Shown: positions 24,937 to 34,213 of the stretch, piece by piece
Layout of the letters: each line of letters opens with the position of its first letter
How positions within the stretch are numbered: position 1 is the first letter of the stretch
DNA from: Symsagittifera roscoffensis
Taxonomy: Eukaryota; Xenacoelomorpha; Acoela; Convolutidae
Reading direction: 5' to 3'
Assembly: GCF_963678635.1 (NCBI RefSeq)
Contig: NC_087068.1
Location: 19,767,789 to 19,831,788 of the forward strand
Length of the DNA: 64,000 nt
The notes under the pieces: generated by a model
The model's input: the letters and a program-made list of their open reading frames with translations, nothing else
Database searches by the model: none
What the model was told of the DNA's origin: nothing
Made by a program: the position numbers and the translations under genes

Positions 24937-25753
24937 TGTGATGAATTCGTTCTTTTTGAATTTTAGATTGTGGAATGAAAGTTTTGTAAATTTTTCGTGG
25001 TTGATTTCTTAGTCGCGATAATTGTCGTTGTTGAGAATTTTTTTTTGTTTTTTGGTAAATTTTTTTCTTCTAATTTTTTGTTTTTGTTTTTTCTGAGGTA
25101 TTTGTTTATTGCTTATTTTTTAGGATTTTTTCAGGGTATTTTCTGTATTATTTGGTTTTTTTAACTGTGCTAAGCAATTGGCATCATTTAATTGTTTTAG
25201 ATTATTGTCTGAGTTTGAGTCCTGTAAAGGAGTATAACTGTGTTAATTTGCGTAGATCGTGTTCTTTTGGGTAATAGGGTGACAGATTGTTTCTGTGTTG
25301 AATAAATTCCTTTTTATTTGAATCAATCAATTTATATGTTAAATCAGTGGGTTTGTCCTTGATTTGAAATGGTCTTTTTTGGATTGGTTGTAGTTTTTTG
25401 GATCTTCCTTTCTGTGATATAAAACTTGGAATTCAGACATACGTTCCGATTTTTAGGTTTGTAGCTGGTGTGAATTGTGAATAAATTTCATTATGTTTTG
25501 ATATCTGCTTAAAATCGATTCGGTATGGCGACTTTTGATAAATTTCATTGTGTTTTTATATCTGCTTAAAATCAATTCGGTATGGCTAAATTTTGATAAA
25601 TTTCATTGTGTTTATATATCTGCTGAAAATCAGTTTGCCGGAAGCTAACTCTAAAATTTGTGGCTGATGAAAATGATCTTCATCGTGTGTATGTAATGGT
25701 AGATAATAACAAAAGTGTTTCTTTTGTAGATTGGCAACAACCTAGTGTGTTTT

Positions 25754-26029
25754 TTAGGAATTTGCTGTCAACATTATTGGCTTCCGTGGTTTTTGATAAA
25801 AAAACATTTCATAAGGTGATATTTCTAAAGTTGTTGGGATTTTTGAATTGTAAGCCAAGGTGAATAATTTTACATCTGTTGACCATTCGATGTATTTTGT
25901 ATCGTTTCCGTTTATTATGATACAACTGAGATATTCTTGTAATGAACGGCTCATTCCTTCGACTAAACCATTAGTCCAAGGGGCATGAGACGTTCGTGGT
26001 TTGAAATTAATATTGTATAGATGACACAT
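25754..26029 (-). pseudogene. Integrase fragment, array unit 4 (joined to the upstream pol remnant)
   Basis: It has the B-type CIIINGND insertion and an intact NGLVEGM. Unlike the other units it continues on its 5' side into normal integrase sequence (26057 onward), so this unit lies at the original locus and the others are added copies. Confidence 0.85.
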
Positions 26030-26056
26030 TGTGATGAATTCGTTCTTTTTGAATTT

Positions 26057-28110
26057 AGTGCCAATATCGGTGACAAGGATTTCTGGTATTCCAAATTTTG
26101 CTATCCAGTGTTCATAAAATGTTGTATATGCATAACAGGCATTACAATGAGGTCTTGGGTTGAGTGCTACATATTGTGCAAATGCGTCAACTATGACAAT
26201 TTTTTATGAGTTTTTTTCTGAAGAGGCTCATATTGGTACTTCTCTAAGGAATGAGATTCTGTGGTTAAAATTTAAACTTTGTCCTCCAAAAATTTGTTTT
26301 TCTGCTATTTGTTTCTGATTTGGGTATGGTTTACGTAACTGGCATGTTATGCAATCGTTGCATAATACTTTGATCCAAATCGGTGCATTTAGAAAGTAGA
26401 AATTTTGAATAAAGTTTGAGTGTGTTTTTTTTGATCCTGCATGTCTTTTAGCGTTTAGGGATAGTGAAACGTGGAATGCTAGGAGTATCAATCATACTTA
26501 GTGGTAAACAGGGTACTTATAATTCAGGTGTTCGTTGTTCTAAAATAAATGTATTCTCAATTATAGATGTGTTATTGACTTTTCTAAAGTATCTAAGAAG
26601 TGTTTTGTTTCCTAGAATTGTGATATCTGCTGTCATGGGTTTTGTTTTATAATTGTGCCAAGACTTTAATAGTCTAATTACTGGGTCAAGATTTTGGTGT
26701 TTTTGTAGCAGTCCAAGTGCTACAAAAATGTTATCTAAAGGGTCACAGGATAAAAAAAACTTGATTTATTGTGTGTTTTGAATCGATATCTGGAAGTCCT
26801 GATTAACTTATATTATCAGTTAGATTTTCTTTTTCTATTAAAAGGAATAGATCTGTCCTATATATTTTTTGTCTGAGTGGTTTTTGTAATGTATTGTTTT
26901 TGAACAATGATGAATATGGTATCGGTTTAAATGTAGAGTGTCCTAATAGGTCTACTTCGTAGTGATTATTTTGGCAATCTAAATAAATGGAAAGTGTTGT
27001 AAAAAATTTATTTGTGTTTGATCAATGTCAATTTTTACTGAACAATTGCATTCTAATCGTAGTTATGTTATGTCTTTGCAAGAAAAAAATTATTATTTTG
27101 TGGTATTTCTATTCTTGTTTTTCTTGTTAATAATTCAGATGGTGCGTTTCTACTGAGTGTGTCTTGCAATGCAAGATTTTTTTCCTGCAGTCCATACTAT
27201 GTGTAAGTTTAGAAATTTCATTAAAGTTAGTTGAAATTTATAAACTTGACGGTTTGGATTAGATTTTTGTGTAAATAGAAAAATTATAGATTAATGGTCT
27301 GTAAAAAGAACTGTTGGTTGTTTTGATCCAAGTATGAAAAAATCATATTCTGTGAGAGTATATTTTATAGCTGTGCATTCTCTTGTAAGTGTGGAGAGTT
27401 TAAGTTCAGCTTGTGCAAATAGTCTTGAGTTTGCTGAAATAAGATTCATTTTGTTTGTTCCACTGTGTGATTGTAAGAATGCTGCGCCCATACCAAAATT
27501 TGAGGCGGGGCACATAGCATAAAAAGGTTGGTCTGGATCTGGGATAGTATTTGATATTTGTTCAGTGAGAAGTGTTTCTATTTCTTCAAATCGTTTCTGA
27601 TATTCTGTTGTCCATTCAGATTTATTTTGCTGTCTGAGAATGTTATTAAATGGTCCTAAATGTAGTTGCTTTTTATAGACGTATTTTTAAAGAAGTTTAG
27701 CATTCAAAGAAATTCTTGGACTTTCTTTTTGTTTGATGGAGGTTGAATTTTATATGATTGAGTCTCTGGAGTTATTTATATGATTTTAATGGAGTTATTG
27801 TACTTCCTTCAATAATATGTCCAAGGAACTTCACACGGGTGAGGAAAAATGTGATTTGTCTGGGGCAGCTTTCACAATTTCTCTAAATAGTATTCGATGT
27901 ATTTATCTAAGACAAGAAACATTTCGTTTTTTGTTTGTGATTGCGTGAAAACATCGTCTAAACATGTAATGACTTTTTTACTGAGAATGAGTGGTCGAAA
28001 AATTTTACTCATAATCTCTTGGTTATATATAGGGTAGAATCTGGAGGAAAATGGTGGTTGTCTATTTAACCTTTGAAAGATTGTAAGTGTTGTTTTTTTC
28101 ATTCTTGTAT
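26057..28110 (-). pseudogene. Copy A: pol remnant (partial RT, RNase H, integrase N-terminus)
   Basis: Reading 5' to 3' on the minus strand, 27872-28102 carries an RT palm piece with CLDDVF in place of YLDDVF. It is fused to the end of the protease region, so the N-terminal part of RT is deleted. RNase H follows at 27291-27515 (ASNFGMGAAFLQ, RECTAIKYTLTEY, LFTDH). The integrase zinc region lies at 26228-26491 (CNDCITCQ), and the core has the second catalytic Asp as TDIGT near 26070. Many frameshifts and stops separate the pieces. Confidence 0.85.
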
Positions 28111-28197
28111 ATTTATCTTTTATATTTATTTTGCTGTTTAGGATATTAAAAGTGGGAATTAATTTAGTAATAAATGGTATTCCAACGATACTGTGTT

Positions 28198-28503
28198 TTA
28201 TATCTGTGATATGGAACGTTTGTTTGATAGGTTAGTTAAAAGTTTATTCTGTTCCATTGTTCGAGTGGGAACAAGGAATAATTGAGTTTTTCCAAAATTT
28301 GTTAAATTTGATCCTTGTGCTGTAGCTAATTTGCTTGAGGTTTTTGAGGGTATTAATTTTGGATATAAAGTTTGTTTTTCATTCCATGTAGGAATATTTA
28401 TAACATTTGACTCTGCTCCTGAGTCTAATAAAAAATCAATCTCGATTACTTTAGTTGAAAATCTTTGCTCTTCGGATTTTCTCAGAGAAGTGGGGTTTTT
28501 CAA
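28198..28503 (-). pseudogene. Copy A: retropepsin-type protease fragment
   Basis: A 101-aa frame contains IDFLLDSGAESNVIN, the Asp-Ser-Gly active site of retroviral-type aspartic proteases. It continues through LATAQGSNL and FGKTQLFLVPTRTMEQNK without interruption. This shows that the equivalent break in copy B (45168-45177) is a one-base indel. The sequence upstream, which should be gag, is nearly all deleted. Confidence 0.85.
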
Positions 28504-28679
28504 ACTTTTTTTGGGTAGTTGTACTTTTTTGTTGTTTTTTATATATATATTTATATATCATTTGTGTTTGAATTATTTTTTAAGTTCTTGTTTGAGTATT
28601 TTCGGGATTTTGAAAATGGTTATTATTATTTTGGTTTAATTCTATTCTATTGGCGTTTTGGATTCATTTTCAATTTGAA

Positions 28680-29052
28680 GCATGAGTGTATTTTCTGTTT
28701 TGCTCTTATTTTTCCTTTTATTGATGATGGTGTTGTAGCTTCTGAGTCGAAAAAATATATTTGGTCGCCTAGCGGGCTATTCTTATTTTTTGAATTTTTT
28801 AAATCTTGAGGTTCCTGATTTGTGTTTGTGTCTGATTCTGAGACTGCGTTTCTTTGTTTTGAAAATCGTCTTTTTTATCATTTTTTTTGTTTTGTAATCA
28901 TTGTCTTTTATCGTGTTTGTCTTTTTGACCTTTTATGTCTTTTGTCTTATTGTTTGTCTGTGTGGTGTGATAACAAGTTCGTATCTTTCGTTTTTCATTA
29001 AACAGTTTTGTAATACGATTGTTTGTTTACTAACTAGATTATCTCTTGACAT
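28680..29052 (-). pseudogene. Copy A: ORF0 (basic leader ORF), broken
   Basis: It starts with ATG at 29052 (MSRDNL) and aligns with copy D ORF0 through YELVITPHRQT. A frameshift and stops follow, but the basic core (KRSKRQ, then KRRFSKQRNAVSES) is still visible in the next frame. It then stays open through FFDSEATTPSSIKGKIRAK, across the places where copies B and D have stops. Similarity ends near 28690 at the gag deletion. Confidence 0.65.
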
Positions 29053-29448
29053 AAGGTTTAGGATGATGGATGCAATATTTGGGGGTTTAAGTTTTTAATT
29101 TCCTAAATTGTTACTCCTTACGGTTTTTGTGTAGTTATCTTAAATTGGGGCATAAACTGTCGAGGTTGCCGGGTTGGAGAGATAGTATATCAATTCGTGA
29201 GAATGATTTTTTACTTTCTCGTGAATAAGTTTTAGTCTATGAGTTACCTACTTAATCTTGCCTAGGGGTTGTGATTTGTGATCGAGGGTTGGAGAATAGC
29301 AAATCAATCCACAAGGTTCAGGTATAATTAGAACACAAGTAGATCATTAGATACTATTTTATGGTTTACTAATTTGCTAAGGGTTTTAGCCTGGGTCGTC
29401 TAAGAGGAAAGGCTCAAGTTAAGGATGAGTAACCGAAGTTCTTCACTG
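29053..29448 (-). promoter_or_regulatory. Copy A: conserved leader block upstream of ORF0
   Basis: It is noncoding but well conserved with 49535-49870 (copy B) and 60370-60710 (copy D). Shared blocks are GGGTTGGAGAATAG, CCACAAGGTTCAGGTATAA, TTAGATACTATTTTA, TTTAGCCTGGGTC and AACCGAAGTTCTTCACTG. Its place between 5' LTR and gag fits a leader carrying packaging, splice or translation signals, but I cannot assign one. Confidence 0.6.
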
Positions 29449-29483
29449 TAATAGTGTTCATTACATTTGTTTCTTTTTCCAAT

Positions 29484-29637
29484 TGTTTGGATCTTTCACT
29501 CAATCTATATATAATTTTTATCAAAATTTATCGATGCTGTTCCGGTAAAATCACTGATTACTGCAAAACTAAGGCCACTGGTAATTAAATGTTCTTTCAA
29601 CAATTGCCAGGACTGTGGAACTTTCTTTAAACCTAGA
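29484..29637 (+). repeat. Interspersed repeat R1, copy 1
   Basis: It shares TTGGATCTTTCA, GTAAAATCACTGATTACTG-like sequence and GCAAAACTAAGG with 30228-30380. It is noncoding and the family is not recognised. Confidence 0.65.
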
Positions 29638-29654
29638 AAATTTCAAGCATAGAA

Positions 29655-30125
29655 AAATAAAGCAAAAGAATCGGAAAAGGAGAAAAGAGAAGCCACTAGG
29701 GTAGAGTTCCAGTAAAAATCATCGATAAAAAAAAACATTTAACCCAGTTTTATCAATTTTTTCATGAATGATCCCGAGTTATTTCGTAGATCGATGATAT
29801 GGCTACGTTTGTAAAAAAAACCAAAAACCAGTACAATACGAGGCCGAACTGTGTTTTTTGAAATAGAGCGGATTCCGCAACCGGTTAATTAGAGATTTGA
29901 CGCGGAATCCGCAACATTGCCTTTCTTTGATTTTCTTATTGCTTCAAAATCAAGCAGGTTAGCGAAATCCTGTACAGCGAACTGTAAGCGGAATCCGCAA
30001 ATTTTAAGCAGAATCCGCAAAATCTAAATGGAGTCCGTTTTTTATGGAATCCGCTTACAATTCTCGGAATTCGCTTACATATGCGGAATCCTAAACAATT
30101 TGCTATATCCACGACAACCCTAATG
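29655..30125 (+). repeat. Interspersed repeat R2, copy 1, rich in GCGGAATCCGC
   Basis: It is duplicated at 31570-32115. It carries a cluster of the 11-mer GCGGAATCCGC or its complement GCGGATTCCGC (29868-29878, 29902-29912, 29988-29998), plus near matches at 30008, 30046, 30065 and 30083. Each is a palindrome except for the central base. There is no ORF. Confidence 0.65.
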
Positions 30126-30227
30126 TGTCAGCAAATGTTAAGTAGGGAATGCAACTTAATTTTGGAGTTTAAATTAGGGCTATTAGTTGCCCTAAATTTG
30201 TACAGTTTTCATTAATTTTTTTTATTC

Positions 30228-30380
30228 TTCAATTGGATCTTTCATTCAATCTATTTATAATTTTTATCTAAGCTGTTCCAGTAAAATCACTGATGACTGC
30301 AAAACTAAGGTTATTAGTAACTAAATGGTCTTTCAACTACTGCCAGGGTTGTTGGACTTTTTTTAAACCCAGTCGATTTA
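30228..30380 (+). repeat. Interspersed repeat R1, copy 2
   Basis: Second copy of 29484-29637, with CAGTAAAATCACTGATGACTG, GCAAAACTAAGG and CTGCCAGG; moderately diverged. Confidence 0.6.
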
Positions 30381-31569
30381 AAATTCGTATAAAGACATCT
30401 ATATTTTTCATAGTTCTCTGATCATCTGAAACATTGGGTTTAGCCATCCAAGATATACTGCATTATCAAATCTATATTCATAACTGTTAGGAAAAAATCA
30501 ACGGGTAGTTTTTTTATGTTTTCAGCTTCTGGTCATCTATTTTTATCTCAAACAAAATGTTTAAAAAATGGTATTTTATTTAATTTCGGCTTGGTAGTTT
30601 GGTATTAGTAATAATCTTTGATACCATTTGGCAGCTGATGTTCTCAAAATTGAACCCAATGCTGCTTTTTTAGCGCCACAACTCCTTTGAACATTCCCTG
30701 GGGCTGCTAGTCTAGTGCTTTGTAAGTAAAAGATTTTTGGGGAACTCTCTAACAATCTTATTTTAGATTTGAAAATTTAGTTTTTTTTTGAAAGTCGAGG
30801 AGCTCAGCTAGGTTTTTAGTCTTCAATTAATCTCAAAAATCTTTTAATCTAAATATCATAAATTGATAAACTGAAATCTTAACTTTCAAACCTGAAACAT
30901 AGACCCTCTACTCTGGCAAAGACAATGTAATTCGACTGATATTGTTATAATTTTATCCTCAATCGTAACATAGCAGAGTTTTGTATTTAAAACTGTGTTT
31001 CTATCAGTTGAAACTCAAATTCTCAAAGCTGAAACCAAACATAAAAAGCTCTCAAATTCAGAACTTGATTGGAATATGTCAATTTTTCACAATTGTGCTG
31101 GTCTGTTTTGATCTATTTAATACAAGAAAAACTGTTGACTTCTTTTTGGAAACCCGAATTTTTAGTCTGCAGCACTCAATTATAATACAACACCTCAGTG
31201 AATCAGTTGCTATCAAGACTCCTTATTCTCCTCAGGGTAAAAATGACTCAAAAACAAGCCACTTGTCTTCATTCAAACCAATTGAAACAGAATTTCTAAG
31301 CGCTCCGAAGTGATTCTTGATTAATTAGGTTTGCTTAGGCTATTTTGCTACTAGTTTCGCTTATAAAATCTGAATAGTTATGTTTTATAGACGATTGGTT
31401 TGATTGATTTAATTACTTTCAATGAAAAAAGGTTGATAAATAGTGACAAGAGATCAGTTCGACTATCTTTTCTTTACGGTAGACTAGGATGTGTTTTTTG
31501 ATTTCTCGAGAATTATATGGTAGCAGAAAGTAATTACGGCTAATGGCACAAGGCAAATGTGAATAGTTG
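30381..31569. other. Unrecognised AT-rich stretch
   Basis: The longest open frame (30981-31313, plus, 110 aa) has Ser/Lys/Phe-rich composition, no motif and no second copy in the window, so I do not call it a gene. Confidence 0.5.
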
Positions 31570-32115
31570 GAAAATTAAACCAAAAAAATCGGAAAAAGAG
31601 CAAAGAGAAGCCATTCGTGTTGAGTTCCAGTAATAATCATCGATAAAAAACATTTAACCAAGTTTATTAACATTTTCATGGATGATCCCTTGTAATTTCG
31701 TAGATCAATGAGTTGGCTACTTTTTTGACAAAACCAAAAACCAGTAGATTACGAGGCAAAACTGAGTATTTTGTGAAATAGAGCGAATTCCGCAACAGTT
31801 TAATAACAGATTTGTCGCGAAATCCGCAACATTGCTTTTCTTTGATGTTTTTGATGGCTCCAAAATTAAGCAATATCGCAAGATCCTGAACAGTTAGTGG
31901 AATTAACAAAAAAAAGAGAAAGTAGGAAAGTAATAAGGCTACGCTTTCGAGGAATGCGCAAATGATCGCAGAATCCGCGAAGTGTAAGTGTAATCCGCAA
32001 AATGCAAGAGGAGTCCACTTTTATTCATGGAATCTGCTAACAATTTGCGGAATTCGTTTGCATATGTGGAATACAGAACAACTTGCTATATTCGCGACAA
32101 ACCTACAAATGTTAC
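31570..32115 (+). repeat. Interspersed repeat R2, copy 2
   Basis: It aligns with 29655-30125 (shared GAGTTCCAGTAA, ATCATCGATAAAAAA, CCAAAAACCAGTA). The GCGGAATCCGC motifs are eroded (GCGAATTCCGC, GCAGAATCCGC, GCGGAATTCG). About 70 bp near 31910-31960 are not in copy 1. Confidence 0.6.
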
Positions 32116-32210
32116 TTTACATGTATTTGAGCGCTGAATCCTTTTAAAGTTTGTAAGTGGAAACCAACTTAATTTCGGAGTTTAAAGACCTGCTTCTGGA
32201 CTCAATTGAC

Positions 32211-32214
32211 ATAC
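32211..32214. other. Target-site duplication of copy B, left (ATAC)
   Basis: ATAC directly precedes the LTR boundary TGAGTTAT. The same four bases directly follow the other LTR at 51103-51106. A 4-bp duplication is in the range used by Ty3/gypsy-type integrases. Confidence 0.75.
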
Positions 32215-32624
32215 TGAGTTATGACCGATGTGGTTAACTCATAGAGTAATTTCGGATAGGGTACACCGTCTGCTCGTCACGCTATCTTATTTTCGGCCGG
32301 ATAGAATCGTGCAACTTCTTAGTCTAATACCGATCCTAGTCTTACTCTTATACTTACTAGTCTCAGGGTGTTTAACTAGTCTCTGCTAGGCTCAATAGAT
32401 CTAGAGTATACTGGCTTATTGCGACTGCTGAAGTTCTCTTGGAGAGGTAACTAATTTCCAAGTTAAATTCAAATCTCTCTGGTGCTGAAATTACAAGTAA
32501 TTTCAGCACTTACAAATAAGTGGGTTGTTAGTTGGATGGATTATGATCGGTTAATATTAAATATTTTACAGTGGTAAAACATTTAATTTATCCAATTATA
32601 AAATGTAGTTTAGATCAGGTTCCA
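32215..32624 (-). mobile_element. Copy B: 3' LTR (410 bp)
   Basis: On the element strand it starts TGGAACCTGATC (plus-strand end 32624) and ends AACTCA. The purine tract GGATGGG lies directly outside at 32625-32632, read on the minus strand. It contains the perfect palindrome GTGCTGAAATTAC-TT-GTAATTTCAGCAC (32482-32509) and a CCAAT sequence. The AATAAA of the other LTR is AATAAG here. Confidence 0.9.
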
Positions 32625-34213
32625 CCCATCCGGGTTTTACAGAGTTTTTTAGAATTATCTTTCTGCAATTCAAAGGATGGATGATGAACGTTGGTATTTG
32701 GCGAACATCATATTCTTGTCCGGTTCCTCTTGTTAAGGAAGTTCCAGGACGCTGGAGTTAGGGACATAAAATCGTTGCGTCGTCTTGTGACAACGACTGT
32801 GATCCCCAATGAAATCAATCTGATTTCAAAATGATTTGCTATGACGGGTTTTTCTGTATTCTGTAGAGAACTTGTTTTGTGTTAAACCTCGTCTGGGAAT
32901 GGCGTGGAGATCGTGTGTGGAAGAGATGCCTCGTAACTCGGATCTGTACGTAAACTTAAACATCGAGGTGGTCATTGGTCTAGTTCAATGAAGTTCTTTT
33001 CTGCGAAGTCAAGTCGTACTCTAAATCCTTTGAGTTGTGATTGTGGACGTCATATCGGTTGTGATTAGCCATTCCTTGTTCGAGTGTGATGGGATCATCT
33101 AGTCTTTGGTTGTTCGTCTTTGTTGTTGTGTGTTGATCTATATACTGCAGAGTATAATTTACATTTTATAAAATCATGTTAGTTCGGTTTTTTAATCATG
33201 GATTCAGTTAGTTGTTTTCACAAAAGCGTTTTGTTTTAGTTTGGTTATTTTGAAGAGTTACTCACCCTTGAGTACCTCTTATTAAAAATAGAAGTGTGGT
33301 CACAAAGCGTGGATGTAGCGCGGTGGGTTAGGCCGGCTATAGAGCATGCTCAGGACGTCCTCTCTGGTGGGTTAGGCCAGGTGTGGGAGTATGATTTCGT
33401 GCTGTTTCTTTGAGAGGTCCTGTTATGTGATAACGTTTTATGTTGGTTTTATGTTGGTCTTTCTTATGTTACTTTGGTTGTGTCTTTTTTTCAAAAAAAA
33501 AAAAATTGTTTTTGGTATGGGTTTGTCTTGCGACTTTTTTGTGTTTTATAATTTCTTTCTTAGACTTTATAATAGTCTTCAAAAAAATAAATTATCCAGT
33601 TTTAAACTGGGTTAATCCGGTTTGGGTACCGTTGGTTTTCTTTTCTTAGTCATGCTGTTATTTTATGATTTGTGGTGTTTAGTAAGCTGCGTTGGTTAGT
33701 TTGGTTTAGTATATAATTCCTTTCCAACCGGGTTAAAGGAAGGTTTGAAACTTGTTATCGTGTGTTAGAGTTGTTGAGTGTGAAAACTTGAAACTTAAAA
33801 TCATTATCTAAACAATTTTTCGTGGGCGAGCTGTGCGAGTTTGGATAGAATTCCTGTGCGATTGAATGAACATATCAAAAGGTTAGTACTGCATTTTCAT
33901 TTTATTAATTTATTACATAGAATTTTAATTTTACTGCATTTGGGGGACATTTTAAGTTATAAACTTTCATCGTATTGAGTTTTACTGCTTCATGGGGAAA
34001 TAATTTATAGATTATTTTACTACATTTGGTATGAATTTTTTTACATGATTTAGTGCAAGATATTAATAAATTTTAGAAGAATTTTAACAAGTTTGTATTT
34101 TTATTTCTCTTTTCTGTTTTGTAGATGATCGTGGTGTGAAGACTAGAAATATAAATCAAACATTGATAGAAAATGGCTAGTACTAATTTTACCTTTTTTA
34201 GTGAAGAGTATTT
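32625..34213 (-). other. Copy B: 3' UTR with polypurine tract
   Basis: A 1.6-kb stretch between the ORFX stop and the LTR holds no sense ORF. It includes the conserved tRNA-like segment (33295-33400) and, near 33725-33745, AACCGGGTTAAAGGAA shared with copies A and E. The polypurine tract lies against the LTR. Confidence 0.7.
33295..33400 (+). repeat. tRNA-like segment in the 3' UTR of copy B
   Basis: It contains TAGCGCGGTGG (A-box-like), palindrome GAGCATGCTC (33342-33351) and the 13-mer GGTGGGTTAGGCC twice, about 50 bp apart. It is among the best conserved noncoding stretches between copies A, B and E. It lies antisense to the element. Confidence 0.5.

Larger units (their letters stand above)
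21691..26056 (-). repeat. Four-unit ~1.09-kb tandem array of integrase sequence, ABAB order
   Basis: Units are 21691-22780, 22781-23874, 23875-24964 and 24965-26056, each beginning AGATTGTGGAATG on the plus strand. Each holds, on the minus strand, the integrase segment with the catalytic Glu region and the spacer after it. Units 1 and 3 share GCTGTGTACATT and CTTTTGACAAAATTC, while units 2 and 4 share GCTGTCAACATT and CTTTTGATAAATTTC. So a two-unit block of about 2183 bp was duplicated after the first duplication. Within each unit a ~56-bp stretch with ATCTGCTTAAAATC is also repeated three times. Confidence 0.95.
16966..29448 (-). mobile_element. Copy A: internally deleted, rearranged giant Ty3/gypsy-type element
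   Basis: Read on the minus strand this is the same kind of element as copy B, in the same order: leader, ORF0, protease, RT, RNase H, integrase, hydrophobic ORF, env tail, ORFX, 3' UTR, 3' LTR. Almost all of gag, the N-terminal half of RT and the env ectodomain are deleted. The integrase region has been amplified four times. There is no 5' LTR; similarity to copies B and D stops at about 29448 inside the leader. Its LTR and ORFX are well diverged from copy B, so it is a separate, older subfamily rather than a recent duplicate. Confidence 0.9.

Noticed and set aside
22387-25863. Repeated 67-aa plus-strand ORFs beginning MADENDLHR
   Set aside because: They are the opposite strand of the integrase fragments in the tandem array.
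30981-31313. 110-aa plus-strand ORF between copies A and B
   Set aside because: No motif, no second copy and AT-driven composition; compatible with chance.
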